From contig JAJFUQ010000155.1 in the NCBI GenBank assembly GCA_021372355.1, forward strand, positions 46,681 to 110,680: a DNA stretch of 64,000 bases, read 5' to 3'. The position numbers were made by a program, and so were the translations under genes. The notes beneath the pieces are model-generated. The model made no database searches. It had not been told where the DNA came from and worked only from the letters and a program-made list of their open reading frames with translations. How positions within the stretch are numbered: the stretch's first letter is position 1; each line of letters starts with the position of its first letter. The stretch is from Nocardiaceae bacterium. Its GTDB lineage: Bacteria > Actinomycetota > Actinomycetes > Mycobacteriales > Mycobacteriaceae. Shown one piece after another: positions 35,201-42,661 of the stretch.

Positions 35201-37156
35201 CACGCGGTCGACGTACCGTCGCTCTTCACTCCCGGCCCGTTCGCGAACATCCCGCGCACCGAGCTCATCAAGCGTCCGTTCTGGATCGACGTCCGCATCA
35301 ACAGCAGCGGTTCGGGCCGTATCCCGGGTGCGCACGTCGCACTTCCGGACGGTCGCCACGCGTGGGAGGTCGAAGTCGCCGCGGTGACGGACCTCAAGGC
35401 ACTCGTCGTGTCCGCGGCGGCGCAGGTGTTCCACAACGTCGAGCTTGGGCCGTTCGTCAGCTACGCCGGCCTCCCGGCGACTGGCTCCATCACGACCACG
35501 CTCCAGCGCCACCCGGGCGGTGCATCGGTCAACGTGCATGCCCCGGTCGCGGGCGGCTTCCAGCTCATCTTCGAAGCCGTGCTGAGCGCGGGTGAGCCGC
35601 TGGCCGCGCCGCAGGTGAGTGCGATTTCGGTGCCGGCCCAGGTGCAGGTCGAAGAGTCGGAAGCGGAGCTCGAGGAACAGTTCGGCGCCAAGTGGGACCC
35701 GAACGGCAATCAGTCGCTCGAAGACCGGCTCGCGCTCATCGTCGCGGAGACGATGGGGTACTCGATCGAGGACCTGCCGCGTGAGATCGCGCTGCTGGAG
35801 CTCGGTCTGGATTCGCTCATGGCGGTTCGCATCAAGAACCGTGTGGAGTACGAGTTCGACATCCCGCAGCTGCAGTTGCAGGCCGTGCGCGACGCGAACC
35901 TCATCGAGGTCGGCAAGTACCTGCGCTACGCCGTCGAACACCGCGAAGAGGTGGCGGCACTCGCCGAGCAGCAGGCCAAGCAGATCGCCGATGGCGGCGA
36001 GGTCACCGCGATCGAGCTGCCGGACATCGCCGAGGAGACCCCCGCGGAGCAGCAGCCGGCCGAAACTCCGAGCCTGTCCCCGGACATCCCGCCGCGTGAT
36101 GCGGCCGAACGTCTGACCTACGCCACGTGGGCGGTCGTGACCGGCGAGTCGGCGAAGGGCATCTTCAACGAGCTGCCGAAGCTCACCGACGAGGTCGCCG
36201 CCACGTTGGCCGAGCGGCTGTCCGAGCGCGCCAAGGGCGAGATCACGGTCGCGGACGTGCTCGAATGCACGACCATCGAGCAGCTTTCGGACAAGGTCCG
36301 CGGCTTCCTCGAAGGCGGCGTGGACGGCATCCTGCGGACTCTGCGGGCCCGGCCCGAGGGCTCGACCGCGGTTCCGGTTTTCATGTTCCACCCGGCCGGC
36401 GGTTCGACCGTCGTCTACGAGCCGCTGCTGCGCCGCCTGCCGGAAGGCACGCCGATGTACGGCCTCGAGCGCGTCGACGGTGAGTCGCTGGAGGAGCGGG
36501 CTCGGCAGTACCTGCCGAAGCTGCGGGAGATCCAGGGTGACGGCCCGTACGTCCTCGCCGGCTGGTCGCTCGGCGGTGCGTTCGCGTTCGCGGTGGCCAA
36601 CCTGCTGAAGGCCGAAGGTGCCGACGTGCGCCTGGTCGCGATGCTCGACGTCGCGCTGCCCGCGGACAACCCGGACGACACTCCGGAAGAGGTCCGGGCA
36701 CGTTGGCACCGCTACAGCGAGTTCGCCAAGCGCACCTACGGCATCGACGGTCTCCCGGACGAGCTCATCGAGGTTCTGGCCGAGGCCAGCGATGAAGAGC
36801 AGATCGAGATGCTGCTGCAAATGGTCGAATTCTCCGGAATCCAGATCCCGAGTGGCGTCCTCGAGCACCAGAAGACATCATGGATCGACAACCGGCACTT
36901 GATGAAGGTCAAGCCGATTCCGTACGACGGTGAGGTCGTTCTCTACCTCGCCGACAAGTACCACGACGATGCAATTGCTCTAGAACCTCGCTACGGCGCC
37001 CGCGCGCCGAAGGGGGGATGGGGTGAGGTTGTGCCTAACCTGGAAGTCGTCGAAATCGGCGGCGACCATCTTCAGATCGTCGACGAGCCGTACATCTCGA
37101 AGGTCGGTGCGCATCTTTCGAAGAAGCTCACCGGGCTGCAAGGCCAAGGCGGGTAG
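32261..37156 (+). CDS. pks13: Polyketide synthase Pks13 (mycolic acid condensase)
   Basis: A 1631-residue type I PKS that condenses the meromycoloyl chain with a carboxylated acyl chain and releases the product to trehalose. Domains in order: N-terminal ACP (Ser67 in FGLASRDV); KS (about 115-540; Cys299 in DTACSSALVAVH, His in EAHGTGT and KTNFGHLEAA); AT (about 640-950; Ser746 in GHSQGEVAAAY); C-terminal ACP (Ser1185 in LGLDSLMAVRI); thioesterase (about 1340-1620; Ser1436 in AGWSLGGAFAFA). The order matches mycobacterial Pks13. The start is uncertain: TTG 32249, GTG 32261 or ATG 32330, none with a strong ribosome site. accD4 starts 3 nt after it. Confidence 0.96.
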   Translation: MTPPADLEVETSESAGEAQAQKNMSKPHVSTVAEMKIWLRDWISKATGNPVEAIAEDRPMEEFGLASRDVLALAGDIEELTGVILTATVAYQHPTIASLATRIIEGETEPAAAPAQESYYTSNTRVDGHDIAIVGLATRFPGQVNTPDDMWRTLMEGRDAVTEVPEDRWVEFKADPALASRLAAIPTKGGFLDDIKGFDAEFFSMSPREVDHVDPQQRMALELTWEALEHAHIPASDLKGQRVGVFLGSSSSDYTLLAVADPLTAHPYAITGTASSILANRVSYFYDFRGPSVALDTACSSALVAVHQAVRSLRDGSSDVAVAGGVNILATPAGHLGFGELEILAPDGKIKAFSSDADGFNRSEGGGLVVLKRLEDAERDGDTILAVVAGSAVNQDGRSNGLTAPNPDAQVDVLHQAYRDAGIAPNSVDYVEAHGTGTLLGDPIEADALGRVIGRGRAKQKPMLLGAAKTNFGHLEAAAGAVGLIKVVLSMQGDKIPPTINFAGPNPLIPFEQTNLQIVDQARDWPRYSGKAIAGVSSFGFGGTNAHVVVREYVSRQPAVTETATDQPVVLVISASMPSRRRKAAEALANWMESEEGSTTPLADIGRTLAKRNHGRSRAAVVAATRAEAIAGLRALAAGRPGAGVFSADAPAAQGAIWVMSGFGAQHRKMAKQLYLENAIFKAAVDEVDEHMEFEAGYSVVEMFLDDSIDYVGVGTCQTAIFTIQVGLAALLRHHGAEPAAVIGHSQGEVAAAYISGGLSLEEAVRVIAVRSRLMGEGEAMIPEDQAWRMALVEYSAADIDTAIAEFPNLQVCVYAAPTHTVIGGPDAEVQAMVARAEALGKMSRVLLTKGAGHTSQMDALIGELAAELAGLEPLPLKTGLFSTVDREEYYRPGAEIHTVEYWVKNLRHSVWFTQAVRQAVTAGHTTFLELSPNPVALMQVAATTFAAGLHNAALIHTLKRKEDEPLGVLQALAQLYVHGHAVDVPSLFTPGPFANIPRTELIKRPFWIDVRINSSGSGRIPGAHVALPDGRHAWEVEVAAVTDLKALVVSAAAQVFHNVELGPFVSYAGLPATGSITTTLQRHPGGASVNVHAPVAGGFQLIFEAVLSAGEPLAAPQVSAISVPAQVQVEESEAELEEQFGAKWDPNGNQSLEDRLALIVAETMGYSIEDLPREIALLELGLDSLMAVRIKNRVEYEFDIPQLQLQAVRDANLIEVGKYLRYAVEHREEVAALAEQQAKQIADGGEVTAIELPDIAEETPAEQQPAETPSLSPDIPPRDAAERLTYATWAVVTGESAKGIFNELPKLTDEVAATLAERLSERAKGEITVADVLECTTIEQLSDKVRGFLEGGVDGILRTLRARPEGSTAVPVFMFHPAGGSTVVYEPLLRRLPEGTPMYGLERVDGESLEERARQYLPKLREIQGDGPYVLAGWSLGGAFAFAVANLLKAEGADVRLVAMLDVALPADNPDDTPEEVRARWHRYSEFAKRTYGIDGLPDELIEVLAEASDEEQIEMLLQMVEFSGIQIPSGVLEHQKTSWIDNRHLMKVKPIPYDGEVVLYLADKYHDDAIALEPRYGARAPKGGWGEVVPNLEVVEIGGDHLQIVDEPYISKVGAHLSKKLTGLQGQGG

Positions 37157-37159
37157 CGA

Positions 37160-38698
37160 ATGACCACAGCAGAAAAGCTCTCTCAGCTGCGAAAGCGCCT
37201 CGAACTGTCGCAGGAGCCAGCGGGTGAGCAAGGAATCGCGAAGCGGGCTCGCAAGGGCCTTCCGAGTGCTCGCGACCGGATCAACATGCTGCTCGACCCG
37301 GGCACGTTCGTCGAGATGGGTGCCCTCTGCAAGCAGCCCGGCGATCCGGACGCGCTCTACGGCGACGGTGTCGTCACGGGCCACGGCCGCGTCGACGGGC
37401 GTCCGGTTGCGGTGTTCTCGCACGACCAGACCGTCTTCGGCGGCACAGTCGGCGAGATGTTCGGACGCAAGGTCAAGGCGCTGTACGACTGGGCCGCGAC
37501 GATCGGTTGCCCCGTGGTCGGCATCAACGACTCCGGAGGCGCTCGCGTCCAGGATGCGGTGACCTCGCTGGCTTGGTACGCGAATCTCGGTCGGGCACAG
37601 GAGCCGCTGTCCGGCTTCGCGCCGATGATCTCGGTGATCCTCGGCAAGTGCGCGGGCGGTGCGGTCTACGCCCCGATCTGCACCGACGTTCTCGTCGCGA
37701 CCGAAGAGTCGTACATGTTCCTGACCGGACCTGAGGTCATCAAGTCGGTTACCGGTGAAGAGGTCAGCATCGATGAACTCGGTGGTGCGCTCAACCAGGC
37801 CGTCGTCGGAAACATCGACCATGTCGCCAAGGACGAGCCCGCGCTGTTCCGCTGGGTCCGCGACTACCTGTCGTTCATGCCCTCGACGTGCAACGAGTTG
37901 CCGCCGGTCGTGAACCCGGGCCTCGAGCCGTACATCACGTCGAGCGACCTCGAGCTCGACTCGATCATCCCGGACTCGGACAACATGTCGTACGACATGT
38001 ACGAGGTGCTGCTCCGACTGTTCGACGACGGCGACTTCCTCGAGTTCCAGGGCCAGGCCGCGCTGAACATCATCACCGGTTTCGCCCGGGTGGACGGTCG
38101 GCCGGTCGGTGTCGTCGCCAGCCAGCCGATGGTGCTGAGCGGCGCGATCGATGCTCGATCGTCGGACAAGGCTGCCAAGTTCATCCGCATCTGCGACGCG
38201 TACGAGATTCCGCTCGTGTTCGTCGTCGACACCCCCGGCATCCTCCCGGGTGTGGCCGAGGAGAAAGCCGGCGTCATCAAGCGCGGTGGCCGCTTCATCT
38301 ACTCGTACGTGGAGGCGACGGTCCCGAAGATCACGATCGTCGTGCGCAAGTCCTACGGCGGCGCCTACGCGGTCATGGGGTCCAAGCAGCTCGGTGCGGA
38401 CATGAACTTCGCGTGGCCGACCGCTCGCATCGCCGTCATGGGTGCCGAGGGTGCCATAGGCATCATGGGCCGCAAGCAGATCGAGGCGGCGGGGGAGAAC
38501 GGTCCTGCGGTGCGCAAGGCGCTCATCGATTGGTACAACACCAACATCGCAACGCCGTGGACCGCAGCCGAGCGCGGATACATCGACGCGGTGATCGAAC
38601 CGTCGACGACGCGACTCGAGATCCGTCACGCGCTCAACATGCTGCGCGACAAGAAGGTCACGCGACTGCCGAAGAAGCACACGCTGGTCGTGCTCTAG
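37160..38698 (+). CDS. accD4: Acyl-CoA carboxylase beta subunit AccD4
   Basis: A 512-residue carboxyltransferase that makes the carboxylated alpha-chain extender for Pks13 (with AccA3 and AccE-type partners elsewhere). It has an N-terminal crotonase-like half ([44 protein letters not shown]) and a C-terminal half ([41 protein letters not shown]). It is the last gene of the operon, 3 nt after pks13, and is followed within 12 nt by a strong terminator. The length fits the family. Confidence 0.95.
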   Translation: MTTAEKLSQLRKRLELSQEPAGEQGIAKRARKGLPSARDRINMLLDPGTFVEMGALCKQPGDPDALYGDGVVTGHGRVDGRPVAVFSHDQTVFGGTVGEMFGRKVKALYDWAATIGCPVVGINDSGGARVQDAVTSLAWYANLGRAQEPLSGFAPMISVILGKCAGGAVYAPICTDVLVATEESYMFLTGPEVIKSVTGEEVSIDELGGALNQAVVGNIDHVAKDEPALFRWVRDYLSFMPSTCNELPPVVNPGLEPYITSSDLELDSIIPDSDNMSYDMYEVLLRLFDDGDFLEFQGQAALNIITGFARVDGRPVGVVASQPMVLSGAIDARSSDKAAKFIRICDAYEIPLVFVVDTPGILPGVAEEKAGVIKRGGRFIYSYVEATVPKITIVVRKSYGGAYAVMGSKQLGADMNFAWPTARIAVMGAEGAIGIMGRKQIEAAGENGPAVRKALIDWYNTNIATPWTAAERGYIDAVIEPSTTRLEIRHALNMLRDKKVTRLPKKHTLVVL

Positions 38699-38709
38699 GT
38701 TTTCCCAAA

Positions 38710-38756
38710 AGTGGGCCCTCCACCGCGCTGATCGCGGTCGAGGGCCCACTCTTTTT
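38710..38756 (+). terminator. Intrinsic terminator of the fadD32-pks13-accD4 operon
   Basis: AGTGGGCCCTCCACCGCG pairs with CGCGGTCGAGGGCCCACT over 18 positions (one mismatch) around CTGAT, followed by CTTTTT. A textbook intrinsic terminator. Confidence 0.93.
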
Positions 38757-38761
38757 GCCAG

Positions 38762-38779
38762 GTCCACCAATTGGGGGAC
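38762..38779. promoter_or_regulatory. Palindromic element upstream of secreted protein A
   Basis: GTCCACCAATTGGGGGAC is an 18-bp palindrome with one mismatched pair. An almost identical palindrome, and about 35 bp of similar sequence after it, recur upstream of the paralogous gene at 41382. Confidence 0.55.
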
Positions 38780-38885
38780 AACGGTTTCCACTGTCCGATG
38801 GGCTGTTCGGCTGATCTTGGGAGCCGTTCGTCCGCGGGAGAGTCAATGCGTACCAAGAGCAACTTCTCCCGATAAGGAACCTGCA

Positions 38886-39350
38886 GTGATTACCAAGACC
38901 GTGAACGCCAAGACCCTCATCGCCGTCCCGCTTGTCGGCCTCGCCCTCGTCGGTGCCGGAATCGGTGCCGCCGGCATCGCCAACGCCACGCCCCTGACCG
39001 ACGGCAACACCGTTTCGATGACGATTTTCAACAACACGAACCAGACGATGAACCTGCAAGACGCAGAGACCTCTTCTGGCGACTTCGTCTACGTGCCGCA
39101 GCAGTCGCTCGCTCCGCACACGAGCGAGGTCGTCACGGCGTCGAGTGCCAACGCAAGTGGTTTCGCGGTGACGGTCAGCTATGGCCTGCCGGACAGCACC
39201 TCGATCGCGACATTCAAGGCCAACGACAACCAGTCCGGTGCGAACAACGCCGGAACCGGAGTCACGGGCCAGTTCGCGAACGTCTTCAGCATAGATTCCA
39301 ACGTCGTTGCCGGTTTCCCGAGCATGAGCGCGACCTACACACTGGGGTAG
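38886..39350 (+). CDS. Small secreted beta-rich protein A (paralogue of the gene at 41382)
   Basis: Not a recognised family. A 154-residue protein with a signal peptide (TLIAVPLVGLALVGAGIGAA, cleavage near ANA) and a mature part of about 120 residues that is rich in Thr, Ser, Asn and beta strands (SMTIFNNTNQTMNL, QQSLAPHTSEVVTAS, AVTVSYGLPDST). It has no cysteines and no enzyme motif. The pattern is loosely like aegerolysin-type beta-sandwich proteins, which is a guess. The GTG at 38886 is preceded by GATAAGGA with the same spacing as in the paralogue. A GGDEF-EAL gene lies between the two copies. Confidence 0.75.
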   Translation: MITKTVNAKTLIAVPLVGLALVGAGIGAAGIANATPLTDGNTVSMTIFNNTNQTMNLQDAETSSGDFVYVPQQSLAPHTSEVVTASSANASGFAVTVSYGLPDSTSIATFKANDNQSGANNAGTGVTGQFANVFSIDSNVVAGFPSMSATYTLG

Positions 39351-39529
39351 GCGGCCCGAAGAACTGGCAATTCAGGAAATTCGGCAGGCGAAACCCCGGT
39401 TTCGAAGCGAATCGCCAGTGATCCGGGCCCAGCCGGTCGCGAAGGGCGGTCGGAGAAGCGAAAGCGACCGTGCGGTTCGTTCTCACGCGATAGCTTTCAG
39501 CGCATGGCCTCTTCCAACGTCGTGGGGTC

Positions 39530-41239
39530 GTGAGCAGGATGCGCCTGTTCACGCTGTCCCGTCACGACGTCACGGGCCTCATGACCGCCGGTTTCTGGAT
39601 CACCCTCGGACTCGCTGGCGTGTTGTTCGCGTTGCTGCTGCCGGCGTCGCCGGCCGCACGTCTGCCGATCCTCGTCGGCGCCGTGTCGACCACCGTCGCG
39701 GGAGCCGCCATCGCAGCGTTCCGCGCTCGACTACCGCAATCAGCGCACGTGGTTTTCCTGGTGCTCGCGATCGGCGCGATGGCCACCATGATCAGCTTTG
39801 GACCGTCGATGACGAGCCAGGCCGCGATGACCGCGTTGTTCACGTGCGTGGCGTGCCATGCATCGCTGATCCTGCGATGGAAGGGCGCTGCGACGATCAT
39901 CGCGCTCACCGAGATCACGTTGTTCGGATTGACGCTGGTGCTCCGCGACCTGCCGTTCTGGGCGACGATCCCCACGGGCACGTCGGTCGTGCTCATCGGT
40001 GTCGCGACCGCCGGGCTCCGGACGATTGCGTCGCAGGCCGCCATCGATCCGCTCACCGGTGTACGCAACCGCCGCGGGTTCGACCTGGAAATCCACACCC
40101 AGATGGCGTCGGCTGCCGCGAGCAACCAGCCGCTGTCGCTCATCCTTCTCGACCTCGACCGATTCAAATCGGTCAACGACCGCCACGGACACGCGTTCGG
40201 CGACCGCATGCTCAGTGAAGCGGCGGTCGCCTGGCGTAAGGAGTTGGGGTTGGCTGGGCTGATCGCACGCGTTGGCGGTGACGAGTTCGCCGTGTTGCTG
40301 CCGGGGGTCTCGGAAGGCGAAGCGTTGCACATCGCCGAACGCATGCGCGCGGCAGTTCAGGGTCACTGCTCGGCCGGCATCACGAGCTGGCGACCAGGTG
40401 ACTCGGTATCGCTGTTCATCGGTCGCGCTGACATCGGCCTCTACCGATCCAAGAACTCCGGTCGCGGTCAGTCGACCGTCGAGTCTGCGCAGAATTCGCA
40501 GGTCATCGATAACATCCGGCACGCGATCGAGCGCCGGGACCTCGACGTCCACCTCCAGCCGATCGTGCGCATCTCCCAGGGCAATCGCGTCGTTGCGGTG
40601 GAGGCGCTCGTGCGGTGGCCCGACCGCAACGAGATCGGACTCACCCCCGAAGAACTCGTGCGAACTGCGGAAGACAACGGCCTCATCAGCGATCTCGGTC
40701 AACTCGTGCTCGAACTTGCTTGTGCCGGAGGTCGGGTCGTCAAGAGTCGACTCGGCGAAGACATCTCGGTCACGGTCAACATCTCGGGACTCGAACTCGT
40801 CGACCCGGGTTATGCAGCCCGGGTCGAACAGACCCTGCGTCGAACCGGGTGGACTGCCGGACGTCTCATCCTCGAAGTCACCGAGCGCGACCTGGAAGCT
40901 GATTCCGTAGAAGCGATCCGCCAGCTGTCGAAGCTGCGGGCGGAAGGTGTGCGCATCGCGATCGACGACTTCGGCAAGGGCTATTCGTCGCTGACGCGAG
41001 TTGCGTCTCTACCGTGCGACATCCTCAAGGTCGACCGCGAAGTGATCTCGACCAGTACCGGCGTGCATCAGCTCCTCAATGCGATCACTGCGGTGGGCAA
41101 GGCCTTCGAGCTCGAAGTCGTGGTCGAGGGAGTCGAGACGTCGGAACAGGCCGATCGGCTGGCTGCGCACGGCATCGACCTCGCGCAGGGATTTCTGTAT
41201 TCGATGCCCAAACCGGCGTCGGAGTTCGTCACCGCATAG
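39530..41239 (+). CDS. Membrane GGDEF-EAL protein (c-di-GMP synthesis/breakdown)
   Basis: A 569-residue bifunctional c-di-GMP enzyme. About six N-terminal helices (residues 10-165, a MASE-like sensor) precede a GGDEF domain (DPLTGVRNRRGFD, then RVGGDEFAVLLPG) and an EAL domain (VAVEALVRWPDR, TVNISGLEL, LEVTERD, IDDFGKGYSSL, LKVDRE, VVEGVETSEQ, LAQGFLYSMP). Every catalytic motif of both domains reads intact; no RxxD inhibitory site precedes GGDEF. GTG 39530 or ATG 39539 is the start. It sits between two paralogous secreted-protein genes, all on the same strand. Confidence 0.93.
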   Translation: MSRMRLFTLSRHDVTGLMTAGFWITLGLAGVLFALLLPASPAARLPILVGAVSTTVAGAAIAAFRARLPQSAHVVFLVLAIGAMATMISFGPSMTSQAAMTALFTCVACHASLILRWKGAATIIALTEITLFGLTLVLRDLPFWATIPTGTSVVLIGVATAGLRTIASQAAIDPLTGVRNRRGFDLEIHTQMASAAASNQPLSLILLDLDRFKSVNDRHGHAFGDRMLSEAAVAWRKELGLAGLIARVGGDEFAVLLPGVSEGEALHIAERMRAAVQGHCSAGITSWRPGDSVSLFIGRADIGLYRSKNSGRGQSTVESAQNSQVIDNIRHAIERRDLDVHLQPIVRISQGNRVVAVEALVRWPDRNEIGLTPEELVRTAEDNGLISDLGQLVLELACAGGRVVKSRLGEDISVTVNISGLELVDPGYAARVEQTLRRTGWTAGRLILEVTERDLEADSVEAIRQLSKLRAEGVRIAIDDFGKGYSSLTRVASLPCDILKVDREVISTSTGVHQLLNAITAVGKAFELEVVVEGVETSEQADRLAAHGIDLAQGFLYSMPKPASEFVTA

Positions 41240-41245
41240 CGGCTT

Positions 41246-41278
41246 GTCCCCCGATTGGGGGAACGCGGTTTCCCCTTG
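41246..41278. promoter_or_regulatory. Palindromic element upstream of secreted protein B
   Basis: TCCCCC-GATT-GGGGGA (41247-41262) is a perfect palindrome, followed by the overlapping imperfect one GGGGGAAC-GCG-GTTTCCCC (41257-41275). The block aligns with the element at 38762-38779 and lies at a similar distance from its gene (about 120 nt against 107). Confidence 0.6.
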
Positions 41279-41381
41279 TGGATGGCCTGTTCGGCCGATC
41301 ATGTGGGTGCGTGGTTCGCGGGAAAGTTAATGCATCGCCGGAACACACCGGCACAGAACTTCTCCCGATAAGGACACCGAA

Positions 41382-41840
41382 ATGAACGCCAAGACCCTCA
41401 TCGCAACCCCGCTCATCGGACTCGCTGTCATCGGCGCGGGAATCGGAGCAGCCGGTATCGCGTCCGCCGGAACCCTCCCCACCAACGGCAACACCATCGC
41501 CATGACGATCTACAACAACACCGACCAGACGATGACCCTCACCGGCGACTACACCTCCGCCGGCGACTTCATCGCCGCGCCGCAGCAGACGCTCGCACCG
41601 CATTCGAGCGAGATCGTCACCGCCTCGGTCGACAACTTCGGCGGGCTGACGGCAGTCGTGAACTACGGCATCCCGGACACCAACACGATCGTCACCTTCC
41701 AGGCCAACAACAGCGCCCAGGGGGCCACGACCGACGGAACCAACGTCGGTGGCGTGCACGCTCGTCGCTACGACGTCAGCACCACCATCGACACCGGCGT
41801 TCCGACCATGAACGTTGCGTACACGATCGCACCGAACTAG
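41382..41840 (+). CDS. Small secreted beta-rich protein B (paralogue of the gene at 38886)
   Basis: A 152-residue relative of protein A. The signal peptide (KTLIATPLIGLAVIGAGIGA, cleavage near ASA) is near-identical, and the mature part aligns throughout (AMTIYNNTDQTMTL, QQTLAPHSSEIVTAS, AVVNYGIPDTNTIVTF, ending MNVAYTIAPN). No cysteine and no known domain. The ATG at 41382 follows GATAAGGA. Coding region and upstream region are both duplicated relative to protein A, so the pair arose by a segmental duplication around the GGDEF-EAL gene or by insertion of that gene between tandem copies. Confidence 0.75.
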   Translation: MNAKTLIATPLIGLAVIGAGIGAAGIASAGTLPTNGNTIAMTIYNNTDQTMTLTGDYTSAGDFIAAPQQTLAPHSSEIVTASVDNFGGLTAVVNYGIPDTNTIVTFQANNSAQGATTDGTNVGGVHARRYDVSTTIDTGVPTMNVAYTIAPN

Positions 41841-41889
41841 AAGGAGTTGCCTACTGATCCGACATGAATAGTGGTCATCACGAACCGAG

Positions 41890-41922
41890 AGTGGTCATTC
41901 CTAAAAGGGGGGAATGGCCACT
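41890..41922 (+). terminator. Hairpin after secreted protein B
   Basis: AGTGGTCATTCC and GGAATGGCCACT form a 12-bp stem (one G.U) with a 9-nt loop, about 50 nt after the stop codon. Only a short TT follows, so termination may be partial. Confidence 0.55.
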
Positions 41923-42043
41923 TTCGGCGTTGTGCGCAGCGCTGATTGAACATTCATCCTGCTTCGATCGCGATCTTCCGGGAACCCACAAGGAGTGGGG
42001 TTCCGCACCGGAACCGCCAGATGCACCAAGCAGGAGGCTTCTG

Positions 42044-42370
42044 ATGTTCGGTTTTGGACGTCGACGCGTTTACGACGCCGACTATGTCGATGATGGTTAC
42101 CGCGCTCGACCGCGCTGGGGAGGCGGAAGAAGCGACTTGGACGTACCGCGGCGCGGAGTCGGCTTTTCGATACTCCCCATGATTCTGCTGATCTGGCTGA
42201 TCATCGGGGCGATCGCGGCGGGTCAGCGCGGCTACTTCACCAACGCAGCGGAAAACTGCGCGAACGCCGGAACGACGATCGTGACCATCGTCGCGGGTCC
42301 GCTCAACTACATGGGCGTGAATCCGAGGGTTGAGGACTGCAACCCGAACCTGCCCCAGCCGAGCCAGTGA
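42044..42370 (+). CDS. Small membrane protein with extracytoplasmic Cys pair
   Basis: Not recognised. A 108-residue protein: a basic/aromatic N-terminus (FGFGRRRVYDADYVDDGYRA), one hydrophobic helix (FSILPMILLIWLIIGAIAAG) and a C-terminal part with two cysteines (AENCANAG and VEDCNPN). The ATG at 42044 has a strong CAGGAGG site; the longer upstream frame runs through the hairpin and was rejected. Another small membrane protein gene follows 12 nt later, so the two are likely one operon. Confidence 0.6.
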   Translation: MFGFGRRRVYDADYVDDGYRARPRWGGGRSDLDVPRRGVGFSILPMILLIWLIIGAIAAGQRGYFTNAAENCANAGTTIVTIVAGPLNYMGVNPRVEDCNPNLPQPSQ

Positions 42371-42382
42371 GGTGAGCTGATC

Positions 42383-42661
42383 ATGTCTACCAGCACCATC
42401 ATCTGGATTGTCATCGCTGTCGTTGTCGTACTTCTGCTTCTCGTCGCTGTGCGGGCGGCCCTCAGCAGTCGGCGCGAGCGCCAGCACAAGATCGCGGTCG
42501 AGATCCGCAGCCAAGCCGAAGAAGAGTTCCGAAGCGCCCAGGAGAAACTGGCGCACGCCGACAAGATCGATCCGGCGGTCGAGAACCGACGTTCGGCGGA
42601 GAAAGATCCGCCGACCCGTCGGCTCCGTGACGATCAGTTCCGTGACGACCGGTCTACTTGA
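42383..42661 (+). CDS. Small membrane protein with charged cytoplasmic tail
   Basis: Not recognised. A 92-residue protein: an N-terminal transmembrane helix (IIWIVIAVVVVLLLLVAVRA) followed by a highly charged, probably helical tail (RRERQHKIAVEIRSQAEEEF). The layout resembles small scaffold or stress membrane proteins. It follows the gene at 42044 by 12 nt. Its last 8 nt overlap the end of the convergent emb gene, so there is no room for a terminator between them. Confidence 0.6.
   Translation: MSTSTIIWIVIAVVVVLLLLVAVRAALSSRRERQHKIAVEIRSQAEEEFRSAQEKLAHADKIDPAVENRRSAEKDPPTRRLRDDQFRDDRST

Noticed and set aside
30866..36868. A 2000-codon open frame on the minus strand opposite fadD32 and pks13
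   Set aside because: It is antisense to two certain genes, rich in Arg/Asp/Val/His as expected from the reverse of GC-biased codons, and shows no domain or start signal.
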